Assembly (NCBI GenBank): GCA_905181825.1
Contig: CAJIZJ010000050.1
Coordinates: forward strand, 1-36,117
Length of the DNA: 36,117 nt
Source of the DNA: an uncultured Flavobacteriaceae bacterium
GTDB taxonomy: Bacteria > Bacteroidota > Bacteroidia > Flavobacteriales > Flavobacteriaceae
Reading direction: 5' to 3'
A program made the translations under genes and the position numbers. The notes beneath the pieces are model-generated. The model saw only the letters and a program-made list of their open reading frames with translations. It was not told where the DNA came from and did not search any database. Below are positions 16,941 to 25,089 of this stretch, piece after piece (the first letter of the stretch is position 1; each line of letters opens with the position of its first letter).

Positions 16941-18464
16941 ATGTCAACGACAACGACTGCAACTCAAAAAGAATTATTTGGGCATCCGATAGGACTCTAT
17001 GTATTATTTTTCACTGAAATGTGGGAGCGTTTCTCCTATTATGGTATGCGTGCTTTGTTGGTTATTTATATGATTGCCGAAGCTTCACATATTGATGGTC
17101 CTGGTTTAGGGTGGTCAAAACTTGAAGCGTATCAATTATATGGTTGGTATGTTATGTTGGTTTATGTCATCTCAATCCCTGGTGGGATTTTAGCTGATAA
17201 AGTATTAGGGCAGAGAAAAACCGTCATGCTTGGAGCTGTTATATTATGCTTAGGTCATGGAACCTTGGCTATTGAAGCTGAATGGGCATTTTTCACAGGC
17301 TTGAGTTTGATAATTCTAGGAGTTGGTTGTTTAAAGCCAAATATTTCAACCATGGTTGGAGGTTTGTATAAAGAAGGCGATATTCGAAGAGACAAAGGCT
17401 TTAGTATCTTTTATATAGGTATTAATTTAGGTTCATTATTAGCTACTTCCATCATAGGAGTTGTGGTTGCTAAATGGGGATGGCACGCTGGTTTTGGTTT
17501 GGCCGGAATCGCAATGATATTAGGGTTAATGGTATATATTTGGGGTCAAAAATACATTAATCATGTAGGGAATAAGCCAACGGAAGAAGAAAAGAAAAAT
17601 GATGTTTCCTTACTTAAAATATTTTCAAATATCTTCAACTCTCCATCTCAATTAGTGATTTTTGTTGTTTTACTTGCCCTTTCTTTATATGCAGGCTTTA
17701 CATTTGAAGGCGTTGACCATTGGGGTTATGGTGCGTTATTTATCTTTCTCTCTTTTGTAGTTGGCTTATTAATGATGATTTTCAAAAGCCTAGAAACACA
17801 AATATTAAAAGACCGTTTTTTAGTATTATTACTTTCGTTTTTATTAGTCATTGTCTTCTGGGGCGCTTTTGAACAAGCTGGTGGATTAATGAGTGTTTAT
17901 ACAGAAACAAAAACGGATAGAATGCTGTTTGACTATTTAATACCAACACCCATGTTTCAAGGCTTAAATGCTGGGTTTATTATTTTGCTTGCAGTTTGGG
18001 TTGCAAATATTTGGGCCAAACGAAAGCTTAAAAATAAAGAAGCCTCATCTTTGTTTAAAATGGCTACAGGTACCATTATTATGGGCCTCGGCTTTGTATT
18101 TATGATTTTAGCCGTTAGAGAATATGATGCCAATGGCAGTTCAGGAATGCAGTGGTTGGTTTTAGCCTATTTATTTCATACCATTGGAGAACTGTGTTCT
18201 TCTCCTGTGTCTTTGTCATTTGTCACAAAATTAGCTCCAGTCAAATATGCATCTCTTATGATGGGATTATATTTTGCAGCTACGGGATTGGGTGGTAAAG
18301 TTGCTGGTATATTAGGTGAGAAATCTGAGCATTTTGGAGAGTACACAATCTTTTCAGGAATAGTAATCTTCACGGTGGTCTTTGGATTATTAGTGATTGC
18401 ATTACTAAAACCCTTAAAACGCTTAACCCACAATGTTGAAGAAAACGAACGCATATTAGAATAA
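16941..18464 (+). CDS. Proton-coupled di/tripeptide transporter, POT/PTR2 family (copy 1)
   Basis: The product is 507 aa with about 12-14 TM segments. The POT signature FFTEMWERFSYYGMR is near residues 23-37 and contains the ExxER proton-coupling motif (Glu26, Glu29, Arg30). The TM7 motif FWGAFEQAGG and the later IGELCSSPVSLS motif with its conserved Glu are present. It imports small peptides driven by protons. It sits 35 nt after DPP-IV and is a tandem paralogue of the next gene. The proteins share the opening GHPxGLxVLFFTEMWERFSYY almost unchanged, and the DNA there is also similar, which suggests an old tandem duplication followed by divergence. Confidence 0.93.
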   Translation: MSTTTTATQKELFGHPIGLYVLFFTEMWERFSYYGMRALLVIYMIAEASHIDGPGLGWSKLEAYQLYGWYVMLVYVISIPGGILADKVLGQRKTVMLGAVILCLGHGTLAIEAEWAFFTGLSLIILGVGCLKPNISTMVGGLYKEGDIRRDKGFSIFYIGINLGSLLATSIIGVVVAKWGWHAGFGLAGIAMILGLMVYIWGQKYINHVGNKPTEEEKKNDVSLLKIFSNIFNSPSQLVIFVVLLALSLYAGFTFEGVDHWGYGALFIFLSFVVGLLMMIFKSLETQILKDRFLVLLLSFLLVIVFWGAFEQAGGLMSVYTETKTDRMLFDYLIPTPMFQGLNAGFIILLAVWVANIWAKRKLKNKEASSLFKMATGTIIMGLGFVFMILAVREYDANGSSGMQWLVLAYLFHTIGELCSSPVSLSFVTKLAPVKYASLMMGLYFAATGLGGKVAGILGEKSEHFGEYTIFSGIVIFTVVFGLLVIALLKPLKRLTHNVEENERILE

Positions 18465-18522
18465 ATTTAAAATATAAAATCAATGCAACGTATTGATAAT
18501 AAACTAATTAAACGTTAAATAT

Positions 18523-20079
18523 ATGGATTCTAAAAAATATAAATTTGAAGGTTCAGAAATGAATCAAAAACTATTAATGGGACACCCAAGTGGTTTATTC
18601 GTTCTGTTTTTTACCGAGATGTGGGAGCGTTTTTCCTATTATGGCATGCGCGCTTTACTCGTTTTGTTTTTAACTTCAGCAATATTAGATGGTGGATGGG
18701 GGTGGTCTAGAGAAGAAGCTCTTGGGCTTTACGGAACCTATACTATGTTGGTTTATTTTTCACCTATTTTAGGTGGGCTAATTGCTGATAAATTTATAGG
18801 ATATAGAAGAGCAGTAACAATTGGCGCTCTGATAATGACTTTAGGTCATGCCTCTATGGCAATGGATACTCCCTGGGGCTTATATATAGGAATTGCTTGT
18901 TTAGTAGCTGGTAATGGTTTGTTTAAGCCAAATATTACTTCTATTATTAATGGTATTTATATTAACGCTCAAGATAAAAAAGATGGTGCTTTTACCATTT
19001 TTTATATGGGAGTTAATGCTGGTGCCTTTTTAGGAATAATGCTTTGTGGATACATAGGCGAGACCGTTGGATGGCATTGGGGGTTCGGATTGGCGGGAAT
19101 ATTTATGTTTTTAGGGATGATGCAGTTCTGGTTAGCTCAAGGGATTTTCGGTAATGTTGGTTTAGCCCCTACCAAAGCTATTGGAACTTCTAGTGAATCT
19201 GATTCTAATAATGATAGTGTTTCCACTAAAGTTCAAAGTGATAGATACACAGTTGTTGGTATTTTAGCCATTTTCACTGTTTTCTTCTGGGCAGCTTTCG
19301 AGCAAGCTGGTGGGTCAATGACTATTTTTGCTGCAGATTACACCAATAGAGTTTTAGAGGGAGATTCTGCAACAGTTTTTAGGATTGCAAATACATTTTT
19401 AACTATTATCCCTTTGATAATCATTACATATGTACTTTTGAAGTTGTTTAAAATTACGTTTAAAAAATTCGCATTATCTAATATGTTTTTAGGAATTAGC
19501 TTCATCATAATATGGATTATAGTTTTATGGATGCTTTATACTCAATTTAGTGATGAGTCTACTGAGATTCCAGCATCATGGTTTGGGATATTAAACTCAT
19601 TTTATATAATCGCTTTTGCCCCTTTGTTTTCTAAAATTTGGGAAAGTAAATATAATCCTCCAGCAACCGTTAAGTTTGGTGTAGGCTTAATTTTATTAGG
19701 CTTAGGTTTTGGGATTTTAGCTTACGGTTCTGCCAGCATTCTTCCTGGAGCGCAAACGGCATCTGTTAGTATTATTTGGTTGATCTTAGCATACCTTTTA
19801 CATACTCTAGGAGAACTTAGTTTGTCTCCAGTGGGTCTGTCATATGTTTCTAAATTAGTTCCAGCCAAAAAAATTGGTATGATGTTTGGACTTTGGTACA
19901 TAGCGATTGGATTAGGTAATAAAGCAGCTGGATCTATGGGGGGAATGATAGATTCAATTACAGCTGAATATTCAATGAGTACATTCTTTTTAATATTTAC
20001 AATAGTTCCGGTTTTAGCAGGTTTGGTAGCTATTAGTTTAACACCAATAGTTAAGAAGCTGATGCACGGAGTTCGTTAA
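18523..20079 (+). CDS. Proton-coupled di/tripeptide transporter, POT/PTR2 family (copy 2)
   Basis: The product is 518 aa with about 12-14 TM segments. The ExxER motif is Glu32, Glu35, Arg36 in FFTEMWERFSYYG; FWAAFEQAGGSM and LGELSLSPVGLSYVSK are the TM7 and TM10 motifs. It has a longer polar N-terminus than copy 1 (19 residues before the first conserved Gly-His-Pro) and a Ser/Asn/Asp-rich cytoplasmic loop near residues 220-240 (GTSSESDSNNDSVSTKVQSD). An internal ATG at codon 13 (18559) is an alternative start. It lies 58 nt after copy 1. Keeping both copies may widen the peptide range taken up. Confidence 0.92.
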   Translation: MDSKKYKFEGSEMNQKLLMGHPSGLFVLFFTEMWERFSYYGMRALLVLFLTSAILDGGWGWSREEALGLYGTYTMLVYFSPILGGLIADKFIGYRRAVTIGALIMTLGHASMAMDTPWGLYIGIACLVAGNGLFKPNITSIINGIYINAQDKKDGAFTIFYMGVNAGAFLGIMLCGYIGETVGWHWGFGLAGIFMFLGMMQFWLAQGIFGNVGLAPTKAIGTSSESDSNNDSVSTKVQSDRYTVVGILAIFTVFFWAAFEQAGGSMTIFAADYTNRVLEGDSATVFRIANTFLTIIPLIIITYVLLKLFKITFKKFALSNMFLGISFIIIWIIVLWMLYTQFSDESTEIPASWFGILNSFYIIAFAPLFSKIWESKYNPPATVKFGVGLILLGLGFGILAYGSASILPGAQTASVSIIWLILAYLLHTLGELSLSPVGLSYVSKLVPAKKIGMMFGLWYIAIGLGNKAAGSMGGMIDSITAEYSMSTFFLIFTIVPVLAGLVAISLTPIVKKLMHGVR

Positions 20080-20116
20080 TCAGACATACTAATTGTTATA
20101 AATAAAATATTTTTTT

Positions 20117-20653
20117 ATGAAGTTATACACTTTAATACTATTGAGTTCTATTTCATTAGGAGCACAAACAATTAATTGGGTGTCAATGGATGAGGCGCTA
20201 ATATTACAGGAAAAAGCACCTAAAAGTATCATGATAGACATGTATACCGCTTGGTGTGGCCCTTGTAAATTATTAGATAAAAATACATTTACAAATAAGG
20301 ATTTGATTGCGTTTGTAAATACTCATTATTATGCCGTTAAGTTTAACGCAGAAGGCAATGATACGGTCCATTATAAAGAGCAAGTATTTGGGAATCCAAA
20401 TTATGATCCAAAAAAGGCGAAACGTAGAAATAGCTCTCATCAATTCTCGCAGTACCTTGGAGTGAGAGCGTATCCGACAATTGTTTTTTTAGGTGAAAAT
20501 GGAGAGGTGATTGCACCCATTCCGGGGTACCAAACCGCTCCAAAACTCGAACTATACTTGCAGTTATTTAAAGATGAATCCTATAAGGAGGTTAATACTC
20601 AAGAGGCATTTAATGCCTATTATCAATCCTTTAAGCCGAGCTTTGCTCCTTAA
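20117..20653 (+). CDS. Exported thioredoxin-fold protein with CxxC
   Basis: The product is 178 aa with a short signal peptide (about residues 1-16, LILLSSISLGA-Q). The thioredoxin active site is WCGPC (Cys47, Cys50), and a cis-Pro motif (AYPTIVF) follows later. The context before CxxC (IMIDMYTAWCGPCKLLDKNTF-like) resembles the DUF255/DsbD-gamma type of thiol-disulfide proteins. It probably reduces or exchanges disulfides in the periplasm. It lies 37 nt after the second POT gene in the same direction, so it may belong to that unit, though a link with peptide uptake is only positional. It converges with comEC, the stops being one base apart. Confidence 0.85.
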   Translation: MKLYTLILLSSISLGAQTINWVSMDEALILQEKAPKSIMIDMYTAWCGPCKLLDKNTFTNKDLIAFVNTHYYAVKFNAEGNDTVHYKEQVFGNPNYDPKKAKRRNSSHQFSQYLGVRAYPTIVFLGENGEVIAPIPGYQTAPKLELYLQLFKDESYKEVNTQEAFNAYYQSFKPSFAP

Positions 20654-20654
20654 T

Positions 20655-22688
20655 TTAATAATTAATAATAAAAGCGCCCTTTTCACTCGTTTGATGGAAA
20701 GGGATTTTTTTTGTGATACAGCTTAGTTTCCAGCGTTCTTGATCAGATTTATAATTACTTCCATCCCAAATAATCAATTCGGGGTTAAGACTGTCAATTA
20801 GTCTATCTAAGTTGATTTTTGGCGATTGTCTTAATAATATCCATTGAGGTTTTTGAGTTTTTGGACTATAGAAGCCTAGACTGTCTACCACCAAAAGACT
20901 TTTGTCATTTATCTGATACAGTCTTCTGATACTATCATCACATTGTTTTTTAATAGCAGCACCCACTTTATAATCTTTTATAATCCGTTCTGTATTGGAA
21001 TTTTTTAAGGAATGATGAATTTCTAAATGCTGTTTTGTTTGAAGCCCGATCAAACTATGTCTTGATTTATGAAATATGATGAACGAGTTTCTATTGTTTA
21101 GTCCAGGAATTTGTATGCTACTAATTTGAAAGCAAATCACAGCAATCCCCAAAAGAATCGTGTTTTTAAAGCTTTTGTTCTGATAAAAAACCGCTAGAAG
21201 TATGAGTATTAAATAGCTTAATATTAGATCCTGTGCGTTAAAAGAAATATTTTTAAACAAAAAAGCTTCTTTAGAAGCGACCCATTCTACAACGTTATTC
21301 ATAAGCTGAATCACTCCTCCCAAAACCTCTACGATTATTTCAGGAGTGTTTTTAAATCCAATAAAAATTAGTGTAATCGCCCCTAACCCTAGCACAAGCA
21401 TCAAACACGGAATGATAATAAGATTGGTTATGAAAAATAGCCCTGGAAATTGATGAAAATAAAAGAGACTTAACGGCAATACGCCAAGCTGTGCAGCGAC
21501 TGACACTTTTAATAAGTCTAGAAAAAAGTTGGCAATTGGATTTTTTAATAGTTTCCAAGAATCCAAAACAGGTTTTATAATCACAATAGCGGCAACGGCT
21601 GCATAACTGAGCTGAAATCCAACATCAAAACAAAATCCTGGCTTTATAACTAATAATATAAAAGCAGATAGAGCTAAAGTGTTTAAGGAGACAGTTTGCC
21701 GGTTTAGCCCCTTAGCAATTACAAATAAACTAAACATAGTCACCGCTCTAACAACTGATGCAGACAAGCCTGCAATAATAGCAAAGCCCCATAATATAAA
21801 TATAATAAGGATAGATTGAATAATTTTCCCATGTTTAAAGTATAGCAAAGGACGCAGAATAAAATATAAGAGAAATAATAGGATTCCAATATGAAGTCCT
21901 GAAATCGCTAGAATATGAACCGCTCCTGCTTTTTTGTAATTTTCGTAAATGTCAAATGAAATGTCTTGACGTTGCCCAAGTAGTAAGGCTTTAAGGAATG
22001 CTATTTCTACGGGCTTGAATGCAAGTTTTTTAAGTTCTATATTTAAATAGTCTCGAATTTCTTCGGCATAGGCTGTTAATGAATTCGCTTCTTTTAAGCC
22101 CATGAAAATGATTTCCTCCTCGAGTGTAATTTGATGGTATATGCCATGGTTTTTGAGGTAGTTTTTATAGTTAAATTGGTAGGGGTTTAAGGAAGGATAT
22201 ATATCATTAATAGAGCTTACTGTTGTGATCCTACTATTTACTGATAAACGTTCAATAGTTGATTCCTTATTTAAGTTTAATAGAAGTGTCCCAGAGACTG
22301 GTTTTGAATCAATTCTTATAAGTTTCACATAATAGCGATGGTTATAGATTGTGGATTTTAATTTTTTTTCTACCAAAAACTCAAGCTCAAATAAGTTGTT
22401 TTCTTTCAATTTCTCTAGATGCGTATAATGAGATTTGTGGAATTTAGGAGAGTGTGTTTTGGACACAATTATCCCTATCAAAACAAAAAGTATTAGCACC
22501 AAAAGAGAGGGCCAATACAGCGTTTTGTTTTGTTTTTTACAGTAATAATTTGAGATAATTAATATAAGTAAACCAATAGAAAGACTATACAATAGATTTA
22601 CAACACTAAGCCCTATATAATCACTAACGAGAATGCCACTCGCAAAATAAATCGTAAGTTTTATGATGGGGTAATTAAAAGCTTTCAT
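20655..22688 (-). CDS. comEC: ComEC/Rec2-family DNA uptake channel
   Basis: The product is 677 aa from the ATG at 22688 (an in-frame ATG at 22706 would add six residues, MARLFQ; the shorter start gives the hydrophobic opening usual for the family). It forms the inner-membrane channel that takes up single-stranded DNA in natural transformation. An N-terminal TM and DUF4131-like region is followed by the Competence domain, with FLKALLLGQRQDI and HILAISGLHIG (about residues 257-267) and many TM helices. Residues about 520-677 are a soluble C-terminal domain at the place of the usual metallo-beta-lactamase domain, but no HxHxDH-type metal motif can be seen. It is last in the surE-lpxB-comEC run. 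Confidence 0.88.
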   Translation of the reverse strand: MKAFNYPIIKLTIYFASGILVSDYIGLSVVNLLYSLSIGLLILIISNYYCKKQNKTLYWPSLLVLILFVLIGIIVSKTHSPKFHKSHYTHLEKLKENNLFELEFLVEKKLKSTIYNHRYYVKLIRIDSKPVSGTLLLNLNKESTIERLSVNSRITTVSSINDIYPSLNPYQFNYKNYLKNHGIYHQITLEEEIIFMGLKEANSLTAYAEEIRDYLNIELKKLAFKPVEIAFLKALLLGQRQDISFDIYENYKKAGAVHILAISGLHIGILLFLLYFILRPLLYFKHGKIIQSILIIFILWGFAIIAGLSASVVRAVTMFSLFVIAKGLNRQTVSLNTLALSAFILLVIKPGFCFDVGFQLSYAAVAAIVIIKPVLDSWKLLKNPIANFFLDLLKVSVAAQLGVLPLSLFYFHQFPGLFFITNLIIIPCLMLVLGLGAITLIFIGFKNTPEIIVEVLGGVIQLMNNVVEWVASKEAFLFKNISFNAQDLILSYLILILLAVFYQNKSFKNTILLGIAVICFQISSIQIPGLNNRNSFIIFHKSRHSLIGLQTKQHLEIHHSLKNSNTERIIKDYKVGAAIKKQCDDSIRRLYQINDKSLLVVDSLGFYSPKTQKPQWILLRQSPKINLDRLIDSLNPELIIWDGSNYKSDQERWKLSCITKKIPFHQTSEKGAFIINY
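20677..20712 (+). terminator. Possible terminator of the peptide-utilisation run, inside the comEC 3' end
   Basis: CCCTTTTC (20677-20684) pairs with GGAAAGGG (20696-20703; one G:T pair) around an 11-nt loop and is followed by eight T (20705-20712). It lies 24 nt beyond the thioredoxin-fold gene stop and within the antisense of comEC codons. Confidence 0.45.
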
Positions 22689-22756
22689 CTGAAAAAGCCG
22701 AGCCATTTCTCAATGAATCAGTTGTAGGTTTTAGATTAGGGACTATTAAAGTACCT

Positions 22757-23869
22757 CTAAATTATAGAACTATAAATTAATTCAGCAACTTTCTGACTGG
22801 CTCCAGGTCCTCCTAGTTGAGCTTCTAGTTCATGATAAGCATCAAATAGCTCTTCACGATTGCGTCCATCTAAGATAGAACTAAGCTCTTTTGTAAGGCG
22901 TTTTGAGTTAAACGAGCCTTGAATTAATTCGGTCACCACTTCTTTATCCAGAATCAAGTTAACCAATGAAATGTATTTTAGCTTTACTAGGCGTTTTCCA
23001 ATCGCATAAGAAATCCAGCTTGTTTTGTAGCATACGACTTCAGGGACCTTAAAGAGCGCCGTTTCTAGTGTCGCAGTTCCAGATGTTACTAGGGCTGCAT
23101 GGGATACACTTAGCAGATCATATGTAGCATTTTCAACAAAAAATACATTTTTATTTTCGATAAATGAACTATAAAATAAAGGATCTTGACTTGGAGCGCC
23201 TGCGATCACAAACTGATAGTCTGAAAATGATTTTACAACGCTTAGCATCAACGACAGCATTTTGTTTATCTCTTGTTTTCTACTTCCTGGAAGTAGCGCA
23301 ATAATAGGTTTGTCGTTGAGTTTGTGTTTTTGTCGAAACGAATCCTCATCTACAGGATTACGATTGGCAATAGCATCAATGAGTGGGTGTCCTACAAATT
23401 CAACTGGCATGCCGTGCTTGTTTTCATAAAAGTCTTTTTCAAAAGGAAGTATGACGTACATTTTGTCTACATCACGCTTTATGGCAGCAATGCGGCTTTC
23501 TTTCCAAGCCCAAATTTGTGGAGAAATATAGTAATGGGTTTTAAAACCTTCTTTCTTTGCCCATTTTGCGATTCGTAAATTAAACCCAGGGTAGTCAATA
23601 AAAATCAAACAGTCAGGCTGATAGGCTTTAATATCTGCTTTGCAGAACGATAGGTTTTTAACGATGGTTGTAAGGTTTAATATCACTTCAAAAAAGCCCA
23701 TAAAAGCCAATTCTTTGTAGTGTTTTACTAGTTTGCCGTCTACATTTTGCATCAAGTCGCCACCCCAGAACCTGAATTCTGCTTTAGAATCTGATTTTTT
23801 TAGGGCTTTCATCATATTTGCAGCATGCAAATCTCCTGAGGCTTCTCCGGCAATAATGTAATACTTCAT
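22757..23869 (-). CDS. lpxB: Lipid-A-disaccharide synthase LpxB
   Basis: It condenses UDP-diacylglucosamine with lipid X to give the lipid A disaccharide at the inner face of the inner membrane. The product is 370 aa, normal for the GT19 family. Motifs in order: AGEASGDLHAANMM at the N-terminus, FRFWGGDLM, DYPGFNLRIAKWAKK, the family stretch ISPQIWAWKESR, VGHPLID, the nucleotide-binding LLPGSRKQEI, and SGTATLETAL with VVCYK. Its ATG follows directly on the stop of the 97-aa membrane protein. Together with lptC elsewhere in the window it shows that the organism makes and exports lipid A-based LPS. Confidence 0.95.
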   Translation of the reverse strand: MKYYIIAGEASGDLHAANMMKALKKSDSKAEFRFWGGDLMQNVDGKLVKHYKELAFMGFFEVILNLTTIVKNLSFCKADIKAYQPDCLIFIDYPGFNLRIAKWAKKEGFKTHYYISPQIWAWKESRIAAIKRDVDKMYVILPFEKDFYENKHGMPVEFVGHPLIDAIANRNPVDEDSFRQKHKLNDKPIIALLPGSRKQEINKMLSLMLSVVKSFSDYQFVIAGAPSQDPLFYSSFIENKNVFFVENATYDLLSVSHAALVTSGTATLETALFKVPEVVCYKTSWISYAIGKRLVKLKYISLVNLILDKEVVTELIQGSFNSKRLTKELSSILDGRNREELFDAYHELEAQLGGPGASQKVAELIYSSII

Positions 23870-24163
23870 TTACAGTTTAATTATAAAGGTTCCCACAGCA
23901 ATCAAAATAGTAGCAATCAAAATTCCTCCTGCATGACCATCTTTTTTTTTGCGAATAAAATAGAAAAAACATATTAAGTTTAGAATGGCTCCTAAGCTAA
24001 TTAATTTGCCTATAAAATCCTCTGAAATTGCAGCTTCTAAAACAGCTGTAACTCCACCTGAACGTTCAGACATTTTTGCCGTAAATAAGCACACAATAAA
24101 CAAGCCTACAGCATTTGAAACAAGTCCTATTACAACACCAGTTATGATTGATTTTTTATCCAT
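23870..24163 (-). CDS. Small membrane protein (97 aa) between surE and lpxB, unknown
   Basis: Three hydrophobic segments are visible (residues about 5-27, 50-68 and 78-97: GVVIGLVSNAVGLFIVCLF; KLISLGAILNLICFFYFI; GGILIATILIAVGTFIIKL), with a basic loop (RKKKDGH) before the last. Its start overlaps the surE stop region by 8 nt and its stop abuts lpxB, so it is tightly built into the operon. I recognise no named domain. A role near lipid A synthesis is suggested only by position. Confidence 0.8.
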   Translation of the reverse strand: MDKKSIITGVVIGLVSNAVGLFIVCLFTAKMSERSGGVTAVLEAAISEDFIGKLISLGAILNLICFFYFIRKKKDGHAGGILIATILIAVGTFIIKL

Positions 24164-24932
24164 TGAAAGCCCAGTTATTTAATTCTTTTAAGTAGTGGTG
24201 TGCTGTTAGGTCGTACTGCACAGGGACGACGGATATATAGCCGTTTTCAAGAGCCCATTCATCGGTGTCTTCCCCTTTATCTAAGTTTTTAAATTCACCA
24301 GTTAGCCAATAGTAGTCTCTTCCTAGCGGCGTTTGACGTTTATCAAATTTCTCTACCCAATTAGCATCAGCTTGACGACAGATGCGAATGCCCTTAATCT
24401 CATTTTCTAATAGTTTTGGGAAATTAACATTCAGAATAATCCCTTTTTGTAATCCTTGGGTCAATACTTGATTGGTAATGGTTCTGATAAACGATTCTAT
24501 TTGACTAAAATCAGCTTCCCAGTTATAGTCTAAGAGTGAAAAACCAATGGATGGAATTCCTTCCATCCCCGCTTCAATAGCGGCGCTCATAGTGCCTGAG
24601 TAAACAACGTTAATAGAAGAATTTGATCCGTGATTGACTCCAGAAACACAAATATCTGGCCTACGGTCTAAAAGCTCATGAACTGCGAGCTTTACACAAT
24701 CGGCAGGGGTTCCTGAAGTACTGTATTCAGTTTGTGGACCATTGTCAATTTGCTCTTTCTTACAATAGAGCGTATCATTAATAGTGATCGCATGTCCCAT
24801 AGCACTTTGTGGACTGTCTGGAGCGACGACAATTACCTCTCCAATTGTATTCATGACCTTAATAAGAGATCGCAGCCCTGGAGCTGTAATCCCATCATCA
24901 TTAGTAACTAAAATTAAAGGTCTTTTTGTCAT
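24156..24932 (-). CDS. surE: 5'/3'-nucleotidase SurE
   Basis: The product is 258 aa. It is a metal-dependent phosphatase acting on nucleoside monophosphates, with roles in stationary phase and stress. Metal-site residues of the SurE family can be placed: Asp12 and Asp13 in TNDDGITAPG, Ser43 in APDSPQSAMG, and Asn100 in SGVNHGSN; SGTPADCVKLA and YSGTMSAAIEA are further family motifs. It is first in the minus-strand run surE, 97-aa membrane protein, lpxB, comEC, the second gene overlapping it by 8 nt. Confidence 0.95.
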   Translation of the reverse strand: MTKRPLILVTNDDGITAPGLRSLIKVMNTIGEVIVVAPDSPQSAMGHAITINDTLYCKKEQIDNGPQTEYSTSGTPADCVKLAVHELLDRRPDICVSGVNHGSNSSINVVYSGTMSAAIEAGMEGIPSIGFSLLDYNWEADFSQIESFIRTITNQVLTQGLQKGIILNVNFPKLLENEIKGIRICRQADANWVEKFDKRQTPLGRDYYWLTGEFKNLDKGEDTDEWALENGYISVVPVQYDLTAHHYLKELNNWAFNG

Positions 24933-24955
24933 TCCTTAATTGTTATATTTTGGTG

Positions 24956-24963
24956 CAAAAATA
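24956..24963 (-). promoter_or_regulatory. Probable -7 box for the surE-lpxB-comEC operon
   Basis: On the minus strand TATTTTTG, an exact TAnnTTTG match followed by CACC, ends 23 nt before the surE ATG. A TTTG at the right -33 distance is not seen. Confidence 0.5.
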
Positions 24964-25089
24964 CACAAATTGTTGCTCATTTGATGAATTTACCCGCTTT
25001 AACAAAAAATTATTACCATTCATTACTTTGGCATTATTTTTTCTTTTAATTTAGAATATTATTTATTTTTTCTAATATACAGTTCATTT

